From assembly GCA_000720535.1 (NCBI GenBank), contig JOAZ01000001.1, positions 124,001 to 188,000 on the forward strand: a stretch of DNA of 64,000 bases. Direction: 5' to 3'. This DNA is from Streptomyces halstedii (GTDB lineage: Bacteria > Actinomycetota > Actinomycetes > Streptomycetales > Streptomycetaceae). Both the position numbers and the translations under genes were made by a program. Under the pieces are notes generated by a model. That model saw only the letters and a list, made by a program, of their open reading frames with translations, was not told where the DNA came from and did not search any database. Shown one piece after another: positions 1 through 8,272 of the stretch (position 1 is the first letter of the stretch; every line of letters starts with the position of its first letter).

Positions 1-186
1 CCGGAAATCCGATGATTTCCCGGGAACGCTCACCGGGCGTGCGTCGGGCGGGCGTCGTCTTACCGCCGGTTTATGCGCGTTACGGGCAGGATGGACGCGC
101 ACAGCCGGCGCCGCCGGCGTGCGACGAGCGGCCGGGGACCCGGGCCGCTCGACGTCTGTTGCGAAGATCTACGGAAGGACTGCGCC

Positions 187-840
187 GTGCGCGTACTCGT
201 CGTCGAGGACGAGCAGCTGCTCGCCGATGCGGTGGCCACCGGACTGCGCCGGGAGGCCATGGCCGTCGACGTCGTCTACGACGGAGCCGCGGCCCTGGAG
301 CGGGTGGGCGTCAACGACTACGACGTCGTCGTCCTGGACCGGGACCTCCCGCTGGTGCACGGCGACGACGTCTGCCGGCGGATCGTGGAGCTGGGCATGC
401 CCACCCGGGTGCTCATGCTCACCGCGTCCGGGGACGTCAGCGACCGGGTGGAGGGCCTGGAGCTCGGTGCGGACGACTACCTTCCCAAGCCGTTCGCCTT
501 CAGCGAGCTCACCGCGCGCGTCCGCGCCCTGGGCCGCCGGACCACCGTCGCGCTGCCGCCGGTGCTGGAGCGTGCCGGGATCAGGCTCGACCCCAACCGC
601 CGCGAGGTCTTCCGGGGCGAGCAGGAGATCCAGCTCGCCCCGAAGGAGTTCGCGGTGCTGGAGGTCCTCATGCGCAGCGAGGGCGCGGTCGTCTCCGCCG
701 AGCAGCTGCTGGAGAAGGCCTGGGACGAGAACACCGACCCCTTCACCAACGTGGTCCGGGTGACCGTGATGACCCTGCGCCGCAAGCTCGGCGAACCGCC
801 CGTCATCGTCACCGTCCCCGGCTCCGGATACCGGATCTGA
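187..840 (+). CDS. cutR: Two-component response regulator CutR (OmpR/PhoB family)
   Basis: Predicted cytoplasmic transcription factor of 217 residues, phosphorylated by the CutS kinase encoded 5 bp downstream. The N-terminal receiver domain begins MRVLVVEDEQ, has the phospho-acceptor Asp in VVLDRDLPL near residue 51 and the conserved Lys in LPKPF. The C-terminal winged helix ends GSGYRI, typical of OmpR regulators. The GTG start was chosen because the receiver domain begins there at once; an upstream ATG in the same frame would add a tail of about 38 residues with no family match. I recognise the sequence as very close to Streptomyces CutR, which is known from copper and envelope-stress work. 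Its targets cannot be read here. Confidence 0.93.
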   Translation: MRVLVVEDEQLLADAVATGLRREAMAVDVVYDGAAALERVGVNDYDVVVLDRDLPLVHGDDVCRRIVELGMPTRVLMLTASGDVSDRVEGLELGADDYLPKPFAFSELTARVRALGRRTTVALPPVLERAGIRLDPNRREVFRGEQEIQLAPKEFAVLEVLMRSEGAVVSAEQLLEKAWDENTDPFTNVVRVTVMTLRRKLGEPPVIVTVPGSGYRI

Positions 841-845
841 GCGCG

Positions 846-2078
846 GTGCCCGTCTCTCCGGCGCCCCTGAAGGCGCCCCCGAAACCGACCTGGGAGCCGA
901 AGCCGCAGGACTCCCCGTACCCCTGGCTGCGTCCGACCATCCGGATACGCCTCACGCTGCTGTACGGCGGCATGTTCCTGATCGCCGGCATCCTGCTGCT
1001 CTCGATCATCTACATGCTGGCGGCCCAGGCTGTGAACGCGGGCAGCGACCTGCCGTTCGAGGTGGTGAACGGGCAGGTCACCAGCCAGGTGTGCGACCTG
1101 CCGACGAAGGCCAGCCCGGACACCTTCAACGCCGCCCTGAACGCCTGCGCCAACCAGCAGCGGGACCACGCGCTCGACTCGCTGCTGAACCGTTCGCTGC
1201 TGGCCCTGGTGGGCCTCAGCGTCATCGCCTTCGCGTTCGGCTACGCCATGGCGGGCCGCGTCCTGTCGCCGCTCGGCCGGATCACCCGCACCGCCCGCCG
1301 GGTGGTCGGCACGGACCTGAGCCGCCGTATCGAGCTGGACGGCCCGGACGACGAGCTCAAGGAGCTCGCGGACACCTTCGACGAGATGCTGGACCGCCTG
1401 GAGCGCGCCTTCACGGCCCAGCAGAGGTTCGTGGGCAACGCCTCGCACGAGCTGCGCACCCCCCTGGCGATCAACCGCACGCTGCTGGAGGTCCACCTCT
1501 CCGACCCGGAGGCACCGCCGGAGCTGCACCAGCTGGGCCGGACCCTGCTGGCCACCAACGAGCGCAGCGAGCAGCTGGTCGAAGGGCTGCTGCTGCTCGC
1601 CCGCAGCGAGAACCAGATCGTGGAGCGCAAACCGGTGGACCTCGCCGAGGTCGCCGACCGCGCCATCGACCAGGCCCGCTCGGAGGCGGCGGCGAAGGGC
1701 GTGGAGATCCGCGGCGAGCGGACCCCCGCGGTCGTCCAGGGCAACGGCGTCCTGCTGGAGCGGATCGCGCTGAACCTCGTCCAGAACGCCGTGCGCTACA
1801 ACGTGCCCGAAGGGGGCTGGGTGGAGGTCGCCACCGAGCTGCGGCCCGGACAGGCGCTCCTGACCGTCTCCAACACGGGGCCCGTGGTGCCCGCCTACGA
1901 GGTCGACAACCTCTTCGAGCCGTTCCGGCGGCTGCGTACGGAGCGCACGGGCAGCGACAAGGGCGTCGGGCTCGGTCTGTCGATCGCGCGGTCCGTCGCG
2001 CGGGCACACGGAGGCCGTATCATCGCGGAGCCCCGTGAGGGCGGTGGTCTCGTGATGCGTGTCACGCTTCCGGTCTGA
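846..2078 (+). CDS. cutS: Sensor histidine kinase CutS
   Basis: Membrane sensor kinase of 410 residues, partner of CutR. In order: a proline-rich cytoplasmic tail, TM1 around residues 36-60, an extracytoplasmic loop of about 55 residues, TM2 around 117-137, HAMP, HisKA with His201 in SHELRTPL, and HATPase with N-box QNAVRYN and G-box GVGLGLSIA. The loop has exactly two cysteines (about residues 83 and 101), which could form a disulfide and make the sensor respond to extracytoplasmic redox state; that is inference. The frame is open far upstream over cutR, but the GTG at 846 directly after the cutR stop gives the usual size and the operon layout. Confidence 0.92.
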   Translation: MPVSPAPLKAPPKPTWEPKPQDSPYPWLRPTIRIRLTLLYGGMFLIAGILLLSIIYMLAAQAVNAGSDLPFEVVNGQVTSQVCDLPTKASPDTFNAALNACANQQRDHALDSLLNRSLLALVGLSVIAFAFGYAMAGRVLSPLGRITRTARRVVGTDLSRRIELDGPDDELKELADTFDEMLDRLERAFTAQQRFVGNASHELRTPLAINRTLLEVHLSDPEAPPELHQLGRTLLATNERSEQLVEGLLLLARSENQIVERKPVDLAEVADRAIDQARSEAAAKGVEIRGERTPAVVQGNGVLLERIALNLVQNAVRYNVPEGGWVEVATELRPGQALLTVSNTGPVVPAYEVDNLFEPFRRLRTERTGSDKGVGLGLSIARSVARAHGGRIIAEPREGGGLVMRVTLPV

Positions 2079-2161
2079 GATGCTTCGCCGCGTGAAGTGG
2101 CATTGGATCGCCCTGTTCGCTTTGGGCGGAATTCAGGACCCCCGCCTCCGGCGTGTCCCTG

Positions 2162-2175
2162 TGTGATCGATCACA
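2162..2175. promoter_or_regulatory. Crp-like palindrome
   Basis: TGTGATCGATCACA is a perfect 14-bp palindrome containing GTG-N6-CAC, the half-site arrangement described for the Streptomyces cAMP receptor protein Crp. It lies 84 bp after cutS and 308 bp before the DUF4193 gene, in the 404-bp gap 2079-2482. It could act on either neighbour; no promoter was defined. Confidence 0.45.
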
Positions 2176-2300
2176 GCAACGAATTTAGGACTCTCTACTC
2201 TCTGTGACCACATCTCTCCCTTGATGCCAGGAAAAGTCCGGGTTTTCGGGGGGTGGTATCACGGGAAGTACACGGGGTGGCGCCCGTGAACCGCACGAAC

Positions 2301-2318
2301 GGGACCGTGTACGGTCCC
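2301..2318. promoter_or_regulatory. Operator-like palindrome upstream of DUF4193 gene
   Basis: GGGACCGTGTACGGTCCC has perfect 8-bp arms around a 2-bp centre. A looser pair follows, CACCCAA (2325-2331) with TTGGGTG (2356-2362). Symmetry this tight with a 2-nt centre suits a protein-binding site better than an RNA hairpin. The protein is unknown. Confidence 0.35.
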
Positions 2319-2482
2319 CATCGCCACCCAAGCTGATCGCTACCGAGGGATCCGGTTGGGTGTCGATTGAGTAACAGACCTTGATGTGAGGCAAAATCTC
2401 CGCCTCAGGTCGGGCACAAGTCCGGCCTCTCACGCGTTACGTGCGCTGAGACACCGCAGACACCCATGAGGGGGAGAGCGAC

Positions 2483-2779
2483 ATGGCAACGGATTACGAC
2501 ACCCCACGCAAGACCGACGACGACGTCGATCAGGACAGCCTGGAGGAGCTCAAGGCCCGTCGGAGCGACAAGACGGCATCGGCCGTCGACGTCGACGAGT
2601 TCGACGCGGCGGAAGGACTGGAGCTCCCCGGAGCGGACCTGTCCAACGAAGAACTGGCCGTGCGCGTGCTGCCCAAGCAGGCTGACGAGTTCACCTGCAT
2701 GAGCTGCTTCCTCGTGCACCACCGCAGCCAGCTGGCCCGCGAGAAGAACGGCCAGCCCATCTGCCGCGACTGCGACTGA
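2483..2779 (+). CDS. DUF4193 zinc-ribbon-like protein
   Basis: Small acidic protein of 98 residues, of the DUF4193 family found across Actinobacteria; function unknown. The N-terminal half is rich in Asp and Glu. The C-terminal part has two CxxC pairs (Cys72/Cys75 in CMSC and Cys94/Cys97 in CRDC), a likely zinc-binding knuckle. The ATG follows a strong GGGGGAG ribosome site. It has its own upstream gap with two palindromes, so it is probably transcribed separately from cutRS. The next gene begins 12 bp downstream. Confidence 0.9.
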   Translation: MATDYDTPRKTDDDVDQDSLEELKARRSDKTASAVDVDEFDAAEGLELPGADLSNEELAVRVLPKQADEFTCMSCFLVHHRSQLAREKNGQPICRDCD

Positions 2780-2791
2780 GTCCGGTCGGCC

Positions 2792-3748
2792 GTGGCAGGC
2801 GACACACCGTTTCGGAAGCGGCGCCTGCGGCGCACGAAATCGTCGGAGGCACATCAGGGCGGCACCGGCCCGGCAGAAGGCGTTCGCGCGTCTGCCGAGC
2901 ATCCGGCCGCCCTGTCCGCCTCTCCCGGCACATCCGACGACGAGCGAGGCCGGCCGGCCTCGCTCGAAGCAGTCCGGGCGGCGGACCCTCCGGGGACGCC
3001 CGGACCCCAGGACCCCCACGAGGACGCGAAGGCGCCGGGTCGTCCGCGTGGCCTGGGACGAGGTGCCCTCAAGGGCAGGGAGACCGTCCGCGCGATGGTC
3101 GGCCGGCTGGCCGACCGGATCATCGACACGGCTCCCAGGATCCCCGTACGGGACCTCGCCACCCTGCGCCGGCAGTTCCCCGGGCTCGGCCCGGAAGAGC
3201 TCGCCGACCGACTCGTCGCGGGCGCGTGCAACGCGACGGCGACCGTCGGCGCGGGCATCGGCGCGGCCGCCATGATGCCCGTACCCCCCGTCATGACGGC
3301 CGGACTGGCCGCGGAGATCACCGGGGTGGCCGCCGTGGAGATGAAGCTCGTCGCCGAGCTCCACGAGGTCTACGGCAGACGCCCGCCGGGCAACATCGCC
3401 CAGCGCGGCACCGCCTATCTGACGTCCTGGACGCACGAGCGCGGCATCGAGGTGGCGCGCCCCGCCACGCTGAACGCGGCACTCGGCGGCCAGATGAAGC
3501 GCGAACTGCGCCAGCAGATCATGAAGCGCACCGTGCGCGACCTGCCGAACCTCATCCCGTTCATGATCGGCGCCGCCGTCGGCGCGGTGATGAACCGCCG
3601 GGACACCAGAAAGCTCGCCGACCGGGTCAGGAGCGACCTGCGGCGCGACCAGGTCTCCTGGGACCGGCTCACCGGGCTTCCCCCGCTGGAGCAGCCGTCC
3701 GTCCCCGCGAAGGAACTCCCCGAAGGGCTCGACGGCCCCGGCCTCTGA
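2792..3748 (+). CDS. Hypothetical protein with Gly/Ala-rich hydrophobic centre
   Basis: Protein of 318 residues that I do not recognise with certainty. Residues 1 to about 95 are low-complexity and charged (Arg/Pro/Asp). The middle has an amphipathic stretch followed by a Gly/Ala/Met-rich hydrophobic segment around 150-180 (GAGIGAAAMMPV) and a second one around 255-270 (IPFMIGAAVGAVM), so weak membrane association is possible. The layout recalls the EcsC family, but this is only a resemblance. The GTG start follows the DUF4193 stop by 12 bp, suggesting co-transcription. The next gene is convergent, 14 bp away. Confidence 0.75.
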   Translation: MAGDTPFRKRRLRRTKSSEAHQGGTGPAEGVRASAEHPAALSASPGTSDDERGRPASLEAVRAADPPGTPGPQDPHEDAKAPGRPRGLGRGALKGRETVRAMVGRLADRIIDTAPRIPVRDLATLRRQFPGLGPEELADRLVAGACNATATVGAGIGAAAMMPVPPVMTAGLAAEITGVAAVEMKLVAELHEVYGRRPPGNIAQRGTAYLTSWTHERGIEVARPATLNAALGGQMKRELRQQIMKRTVRDLPNLIPFMIGAAVGAVMNRRDTRKLADRVRSDLRRDQVSWDRLTGLPPLEQPSVPAKELPEGLDGPGL

Positions 3749-3762
3749 GGAGCCCGGCCGCG

Positions 3763-4218
3763 TCAGGCGGGTACGGCCGCGAGCGCGGCCACCAGGGCCT
3801 GCGGCTCCCGGGTCGAGAGATAGAGATACGGCGTCGGGTCGGCCGGATCCGTGACCTTCACCCGCACCGCCGTCGGGACGTAGCTCCGCAGCAGCATGAA
3901 CGCGCGGGTGTCCGCCTTGTACGAACGCCAGGCGCGCGCCTCCTCCGCGTCCAGCACCTCGGCGTCGCCCAGGGCCGACAGCGGGATCGTGGCGTCCCCC
4001 GCGACGAGGGTGCCCCCCACCACCCGGATGCGCACCGAGCCGTAGCCGCTGACGGCCATCGCGGACAGGACCGCCCCGCCGGCCAGCCCGCCGAGCATGG
4101 GCAGGGTCCCCAGGGGCAGGAACATCAGCGCGCAGGCGACACCGATCAGGAAGGCGATGAGCCACCACGAGCGCGGCGCGGTGAGGCGTTCGTCGAAAGA
4201 CGATGCGGAAGGCTGCAT
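3763..4218 (-). CDS. DUF3093 membrane protein
   Basis: Protein of 151 residues matching the actinobacterial DUF3093 family. Two adjacent transmembrane helices (about 18-36 and 42-60) are followed by a soluble domain with the motif RAWRSYKADTRAF and the C-terminal YLYLSTREP typical of the family. Function unknown. It lies opposite to the dut operon, with its 5' end 58 bp from the thioesterase start, so the two are divergently transcribed. In Streptomyces this gene is usually next to dut, which supports the call. Confidence 0.85.
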   Translation of the reverse strand: MQPSASSFDERLTAPRSWWLIAFLIGVACALMFLPLGTLPMLGGLAGGAVLSAMAVSGYGSVRIRVVGGTLVAGDATIPLSALGDAEVLDAEEARAWRSYKADTRAFMLLRSYVPTAVRVKVTDPADPTPYLYLSTREPQALVAALAAVPA

Positions 4219-4276
4219 GGATCCAAGCTTGGCACGGAGCCCCCCGTACGAGGCCGCGCGGGTAAGGTCTGCGGCT

Positions 4277-4861
4277 GTGAGTGGAACATCTGAAGGTCTG
4301 ACACCCCCCGAGGACGCGGTGAAACCGGTCCGGCACCCGGACGCCCCGCAGCCCGGCGAGCCCCTCGGTTCGCACTACGAACACTGTTTCGGTTGCGGAG
4401 GCGCCCAGCCGCACGGTCTGCACCTGGAGGCCCGCGCCGGGGAGGGTGTGAGCGTCACGGCCGAGTTCACCGTGAAGCCGGCCCACCAGGGCGCCCCCGG
4501 CCTCGCGCACGGCGGTGTCCTGGCCACGGCGCTCGACGAGACCCTCGGCGCGCTCAGCTGGCTGCTCCGGGGCATCGCGGTCACCGGGCGGCTGGAGACC
4601 GACTACGTCCGGCCGGTGCCGGTGGACACGGTGCTCTTCCTGGACGCCGAGGTCACGGCGGTGCACAAGCGGAAGATCTACTGCCGGGCGACCGGCCGCA
4701 TCGGCGGCCCCAACGGCCCCGTCGCGGTCCGGGCGAAGGGCCTGTTCATCAAGGTCGAGGTGGACCACTTCACCCGCAACGGCCGGGCCGAGGACATCGA
4801 CGCGGCCATGTCCGACCCGGACACCGTCCGCCGCACCCGCGCCTTCGAGGTGAACCCGTGA
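4277..4861 (+). CDS. Hot-dog thioesterase (PaaI/4HBT family)
   Basis: Probable acyl-CoA thioesterase of 194 residues. The hot-dog signature is clear: FGCGG near the N-terminus, then PGLAHGGVLATALDETLG, where the His-Gly-Gly helix start and the acidic residue of DE(T)LG supply the usual active site, then strand segments such as TGRLETDYVRPVP. Substrate unknown. The GTG at 4277 was chosen because it yields a normal length and avoids long overlap with the divergent DUF3093 gene. Its stop overlaps the dut start in a GTGA junction, so translation is probably coupled. Confidence 0.86.
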   Translation: MSGTSEGLTPPEDAVKPVRHPDAPQPGEPLGSHYEHCFGCGGAQPHGLHLEARAGEGVSVTAEFTVKPAHQGAPGLAHGGVLATALDETLGALSWLLRGIAVTGRLETDYVRPVPVDTVLFLDAEVTAVHKRKIYCRATGRIGGPNGPVAVRAKGLFIKVEVDHFTRNGRAEDIDAAMSDPDTVRRTRAFEVNP

Positions 4862-5388
4862 CGCGCCCTCCCGTCGACGTACTCATCCGCCGGGTCGACC
4901 CGGACGTGCCGCTTCCGGCCTACGGGCACCCCGGCGACGCCGGTGCCGACCTGGTCACCACCGAGGCCGCCGAGCTCGCCCCGGGCGAGCGGACGGTGCT
5001 GCCCACCGGGGTGTCGATCGCCCTCCCCGACGGCTACGCGGCCTTCGTGCACCCCCGCTCCGGCCTCGCCGCACGCTGCGGACTGGCCCTGGTGAATGCC
5101 CCGGGGACGGTTGACGCCGGGTACCGTGGGGAGATCAAGGTGATCGTGGTCAACCTCGATCCGCGCGAGACCGTGCGGTTCGAACGGTTCGACCGGATTG
5201 CCCAACTGGTCGTCCAGCAGGTCGAGAAGGTCCGCTTCCACGAGGTGGCGGAACTCCCCGGTTCGGCGCGGTCCGAGGGAGGCTTCGGGTCCACCGGTGG
5301 TCACGCCGCCGTGGACGGCGTCAGGGGCGGTAACACCCAGGGTGGGAACAGCTACGCTTCGGTCGTATCCGACCGGGAAGGACAGTGA
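4858..5388 (+). CDS. dut: Deoxyuridine 5'-triphosphate nucleotidohydrolase (dUTPase)
   Basis: Cytoplasmic homotrimeric dUTPase of 176 residues, hydrolysing dUTP to dUMP and pyrophosphate; it keeps uracil out of DNA and feeds dTMP synthesis. All five motifs are present in order: DAGADLVT, HPRSGLAARCGL, NAPGTVDAGYRGEI with the catalytic Asp, RIAQLVVQ, and the C-terminal P-loop-like RSEGGFGSTGG. After motif V there is an extra tail of about 25 residues with Gly/Asn (GGNTQGGNS), longer than in many bacterial enzymes. The start overlaps the thioesterase stop and DUF3710 begins 1 bp after its stop, forming one operon. Confidence 0.95.
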   Translation: MTRPPVDVLIRRVDPDVPLPAYGHPGDAGADLVTTEAAELAPGERTVLPTGVSIALPDGYAAFVHPRSGLAARCGLALVNAPGTVDAGYRGEIKVIVVNLDPRETVRFERFDRIAQLVVQQVEKVRFHEVAELPGSARSEGGFGSTGGHAAVDGVRGGNTQGGNSYASVVSDREGQ

Positions 5389-5389
5389 C

Positions 5390-6163
5390 GTGTTCGGACG
5401 TCGCAAGAACAGTGATGCCGCCAAGGAACCGGCGGACGAGGCGCGCGAGGCCGAGCAGGTCGTCGACGGGCCCGACGACTCCGACGCGGCCGGGGAAGGC
5501 CGCCGCCGGACGAACCTCCCGCCGGCCCCCCGGCCGGACGGGCCGTGGGACCTCTCGGAGGTCTCCGAGCCCGGCGAGGGCCGGGTGGACCTCGGCGGCG
5601 TCTTCGTCCCCGGTGTCGAGGGCATGGAGCTGCGTGTGGAGGTCGCCGGCGACGCGATCGTCGCGGCCACCGTCGTGCTCCGCGACAGCGCGATCCAGTT
5701 GCAGGCCTTCGCCGCCCCCAAGAAGGAGGGCATCTGGGGCGAGGTCCGCGAGGAGATCGCCTCGGGCATCACCCAGCAGGGCGGGATCATCGACGAGGTC
5801 GAGGGCCCGCTGGGCTGGGAGCTGCGCGCGCAGGTCCCCGTACAGCTCCCGGACGGGACGAACGGCGTCCAGCTGGTGCGCTTCGTCGGCGTCGACGGGC
5901 CGCGCTGGTTCCTGCGCGGTGTGATCTCCGGCCAGGGCGCGGTGCAGCCGGCGGCGGCCGGGCTGCTGGAGACCATCTTCCGGGACACCGTGGTGGTCCG
6001 CGGCGACGGCCCGATGGCCCCCCGTGACCCGATCGTCCTCAAGCTCCCCAACGACGCCCAGATGGTGCCCGAGGGCGTGCAGCAGGACGACCAGGCGGGC
6101 TCGAAGTTCTCCGGCGGCATGGGCCAGCTCCAGCGCGGCCCGGAGATCACCGAGGTGCGCTGA
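5390..6163 (+). CDS. DUF3710 protein
   Basis: Protein of 257 residues matching DUF3710, an actinobacterial family always found near dut; function unknown. The first 60 residues are charged and disordered (FGRRKN, many Asp/Glu), and the rest is a globular domain with GPWDLSEV, IQLQAFAAPK, GIWGEVREEI and the segment GPRWFLRGVISGQ. No membrane segment or signal peptide is visible. The GTG start lies 1 bp after the dut stop. A strong hairpin terminator follows, so it ends the operon. Confidence 0.9.
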   Translation: MFGRRKNSDAAKEPADEAREAEQVVDGPDDSDAAGEGRRRTNLPPAPRPDGPWDLSEVSEPGEGRVDLGGVFVPGVEGMELRVEVAGDAIVAATVVLRDSAIQLQAFAAPKKEGIWGEVREEIASGITQQGGIIDEVEGPLGWELRAQVPVQLPDGTNGVQLVRFVGVDGPRWFLRGVISGQGAVQPAAAGLLETIFRDTVVVRGDGPMAPRDPIVLKLPNDAQMVPEGVQQDDQAGSKFSGGMGQLQRGPEITEVR

Positions 6164-6183
6164 CCCGCACATCCGTACGTCCA

Positions 6184-6224
6184 GGCCGGTGGGCCGCCCC
6201 GCACGAGGGGGCGGCCCACCGGCC
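6184..6224 (+). terminator. Terminator after the dut-DUF3710 operon
   Basis: A perfect 17-bp inverted repeat, arms 6184-6200 and 6208-6224 with a 7-nt loop, 20 bp after the DUF3710 stop. There is no T-run, as is usual for strong GC-rich hairpins in Streptomyces. Confidence 0.8.
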
Positions 6225-6430
6225 TTCGTACGTCCGGAGACGGCCCCGGCCGCCGCACGGGGTGCAAGGTTGCGCCCTCGCGGTCCGTCAGTGGCGCGTA
6301 TCGGCGGCGTACGGGGGCCGTCAAGGGTGGGCCGGCCGCCGTAGGGAAGCCGTCAACGCGGGCCGGGAGGGGGTGGGGACGGGGGTTTGCTCAGGAGGTC
6401 CCCGAAACCGACCTCTCCAAGGAGCTCACG

Positions 6431-6514
6431 ATGGCCGACGCGGCCTTCGTCGTCACCACGCTCGCGGTGTTCGCGCTGGTGGCCCTCATCGCCCGGGGGG
6501 TGGCCAAGCTGTGA
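6431..6514 (+). CDS. 27-residue membrane peptide upstream of kdpF
   Basis: A short gene encoding MADAAFVVTTLAVFALVALI plus RGVAKL: one transmembrane helix with a short basic C-terminus. It has a good AAGGAG ribosome site 7 nt before the ATG, and its stop overlaps the kdpF GTG in a GTGA junction, so it looks translated and coupled to kdpF. Size and topology resemble KdpF itself, the small lipid-like subunit that stabilises the KdpFABC complex. It may be a second KdpF-type subunit or a leader peptide. Not a formally named family as far as I know. Confidence 0.65.
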   Translation: MADAAFVVTTLAVFALVALIARGVAKL

Positions 6515-6600
6515 CCGCCGAGAACATCACCGGACTCGTCGTGGCCGTCGCCCTGCTCGGCTACCTCGTCCTCGCCCTCCTCCACCCGGAGAGGTTCTGA
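6511..6600 (+). CDS. kdpF: Potassium-transporting ATPase subunit KdpF
   Basis: Single-helix subunit of 29 residues ([20 protein letters not shown] then ALLHPERF) that sits at the KdpA/KdpB interface in the high-affinity potassium pump. The C-terminal LLHPERF matches KdpF proteins closely. The GTG start is coupled to the upstream 27-codon gene, and kdpA follows 7 bp after the stop. Confidence 0.92.
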   Translation: MTAENITGLVVAVALLGYLVLALLHPERF

Positions 6601-6607
6601 GCGCGCC

Positions 6608-8272
6608 ATGAGCCCCGTCCTCGCCGGTGCCCTCCAAGTGCTCGCGCTCGTCGCGGCCCTGGCACTGGCCTACCGTCCGCTCGGCGACCACATGGCCCGG
6701 GTCTACTCCTCGACGAAGCATCTGCGGGTCGAGAAGTGGATCTACAAGGCCATCGGCGCCGACCCCGCCACCGAGATGCGCTGGCCCGCCTATCTGCGCG
6801 GGGTCCTCGCCTTCTCCGCGATGGGCGTCCTCTTCCTGTACGCCCTCCAGCGGTTCCAGGGCGCCCTGCCCGGTTCCCTGGGCTTCGCCTCGATCGACCC
6901 CGACCAGGCGTTCAACACGGCGGCGTCCTTCGTCGCCAACACCAACTGGCAGTCGTACTACGGCGAGCAGGCCATGGGCCACGTCGTGCAGACCGGCGGC
7001 CTCGCGGTGCAGAACTTCGTCTCCGCCGCGGTCGGCATGGCCGTCGCGGTGGCCCTCGTACGGGGCTTCACCCGGTCCCGCACCGGGGAGCTCGGCAACT
7101 TCTGGACCGACCTGGTGCGCGGCACCGTGCGGATCCTGCTGCCGCTCTCCGTGGTGGGCGCCCTCGTCCTGGTCGCCACCGGCGTGATCCAGAACTTCTC
7201 CGGCATCCACGAGGTCGGACAGTTCGACGGCGGCGGCCGGCAGTGGAACGGCGGCGCGGTCGCCTCCCAGGAGGTCATCAAGGTGCTGGGCACGAACGGA
7301 GGCGGATACTTCAACGCCAACTCGGCCCACCCCTTCGAGAACCCGAACGGGCTGTCCAACCTCTTCGAGGTCTTCCTGATCCTCGTCATCCCCTTCGCGC
7401 TGACCCGGACGTTCGGCAGGATGGCCGGTTCCCTGAAGCAGGGCTACGCGATCCTGGCGGCGATGGCCTCCCTCTGGCTCGGCTTCACCGCGCTGATGAT
7501 GTGGACCGAGTTTGCCCACCACGGGCCCGCGTTCGAGATCGCGGGCGGGGCGATGGAGGGCAAGGAGACCCGGTTCGGCATCGCCGGGTCCTCGGTCTTC
7601 GCGGTCGCCACCACCCTGACGTCCACCGGCGCCGTGAACTCCTTCCACTCCTCGTACACGGGCTTCGGCGGCGGCATCACGATGCTGGGCATGCAGCTCG
7701 GCGAGATCGCGCCCGGCGGCGTCGGGTCCGGCCTCTACGGCATGCTGGTCATGGCGGTCCTCGCGGTGTTCGTCGCGGGGCTGATGGTGGGCCGTACGCC
7801 CGAGTACCTCGGCAAGAAGATCGGTGCCCGCGAGATCAAGTTCGCGGCCTGCTACATCCTGGTCACGCCCGCCCTGGTGCTCTGCTTCACCGCCGCGGCG
7901 ACGGCCCTGCCCACCCCGGCCGACTCGACGGCGAACCCCGGGGCGCACGGCTTCTCCGAGATCCTCTACGCCTACACCTCCGGGGCCAACAACAACGGTT
8001 CCGCCTTCGCCGGGCTGAACGCGGACACCCAGTGGTTCAACACCACGATCGGCATCGCCATGCTGCTCGGCCGCTTCCTGCCGATGGTGTTCGTGCTGGC
8101 CCTGGCCGGCTCGCTGGCCCGGCAGAGCCCGGTCCCCGCGACCGCCGGGACCCTCGGTACGCACCGGCCGCTCTTCAGCGGACTGCTGGTCGGCACCGTG
8201 CTGGTCGTCACCGGCCTGACCTACTTCCCGGCGCTCGCGCTGGGACCGCTGGCGGAAGGGCTGGCGTCATGA
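6608..8272 (+). CDS. kdpA: Potassium-transporting ATPase subunit KdpA
   Basis: Membrane subunit of 554 residues forming the potassium-selective channel of KdpFABC. About ten transmembrane helices are visible. The four selectivity-filter loops can be recognised: [36 protein letters not shown] and [13 protein letters not shown]. The length is normal for the family. The ATG is preceded by GAGCGCGCC without a strong ribosome site, fitting read-through from kdpF 7 bp upstream. The stop overlaps the next ATG (ATGA). Confidence 0.97.
   Translation: MSPVLAGALQVLALVAALALAYRPLGDHMARVYSSTKHLRVEKWIYKAIGADPATEMRWPAYLRGVLAFSAMGVLFLYALQRFQGALPGSLGFASIDPDQAFNTAASFVANTNWQSYYGEQAMGHVVQTGGLAVQNFVSAAVGMAVAVALVRGFTRSRTGELGNFWTDLVRGTVRILLPLSVVGALVLVATGVIQNFSGIHEVGQFDGGGRQWNGGAVASQEVIKVLGTNGGGYFNANSAHPFENPNGLSNLFEVFLILVIPFALTRTFGRMAGSLKQGYAILAAMASLWLGFTALMMWTEFAHHGPAFEIAGGAMEGKETRFGIAGSSVFAVATTLTSTGAVNSFHSSYTGFGGGITMLGMQLGEIAPGGVGSGLYGMLVMAVLAVFVAGLMVGRTPEYLGKKIGAREIKFAACYILVTPALVLCFTAAATALPTPADSTANPGAHGFSEILYAYTSGANNNGSAFAGLNADTQWFNTTIGIAMLLGRFLPMVFVLALAGSLARQSPVPATAGTLGTHRPLFSGLLVGTVLVVTGLTYFPALALGPLAEGLAS

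Noticed and set aside
12-845. Long open frame upstream of cutS that would fuse it to a 278-residue N-terminal part
   Set aside because: It is the out-of-frame reading of cutR, made of Arg/Gly/Pro-rich low-complexity sequence typical of GC-rich shadow frames.
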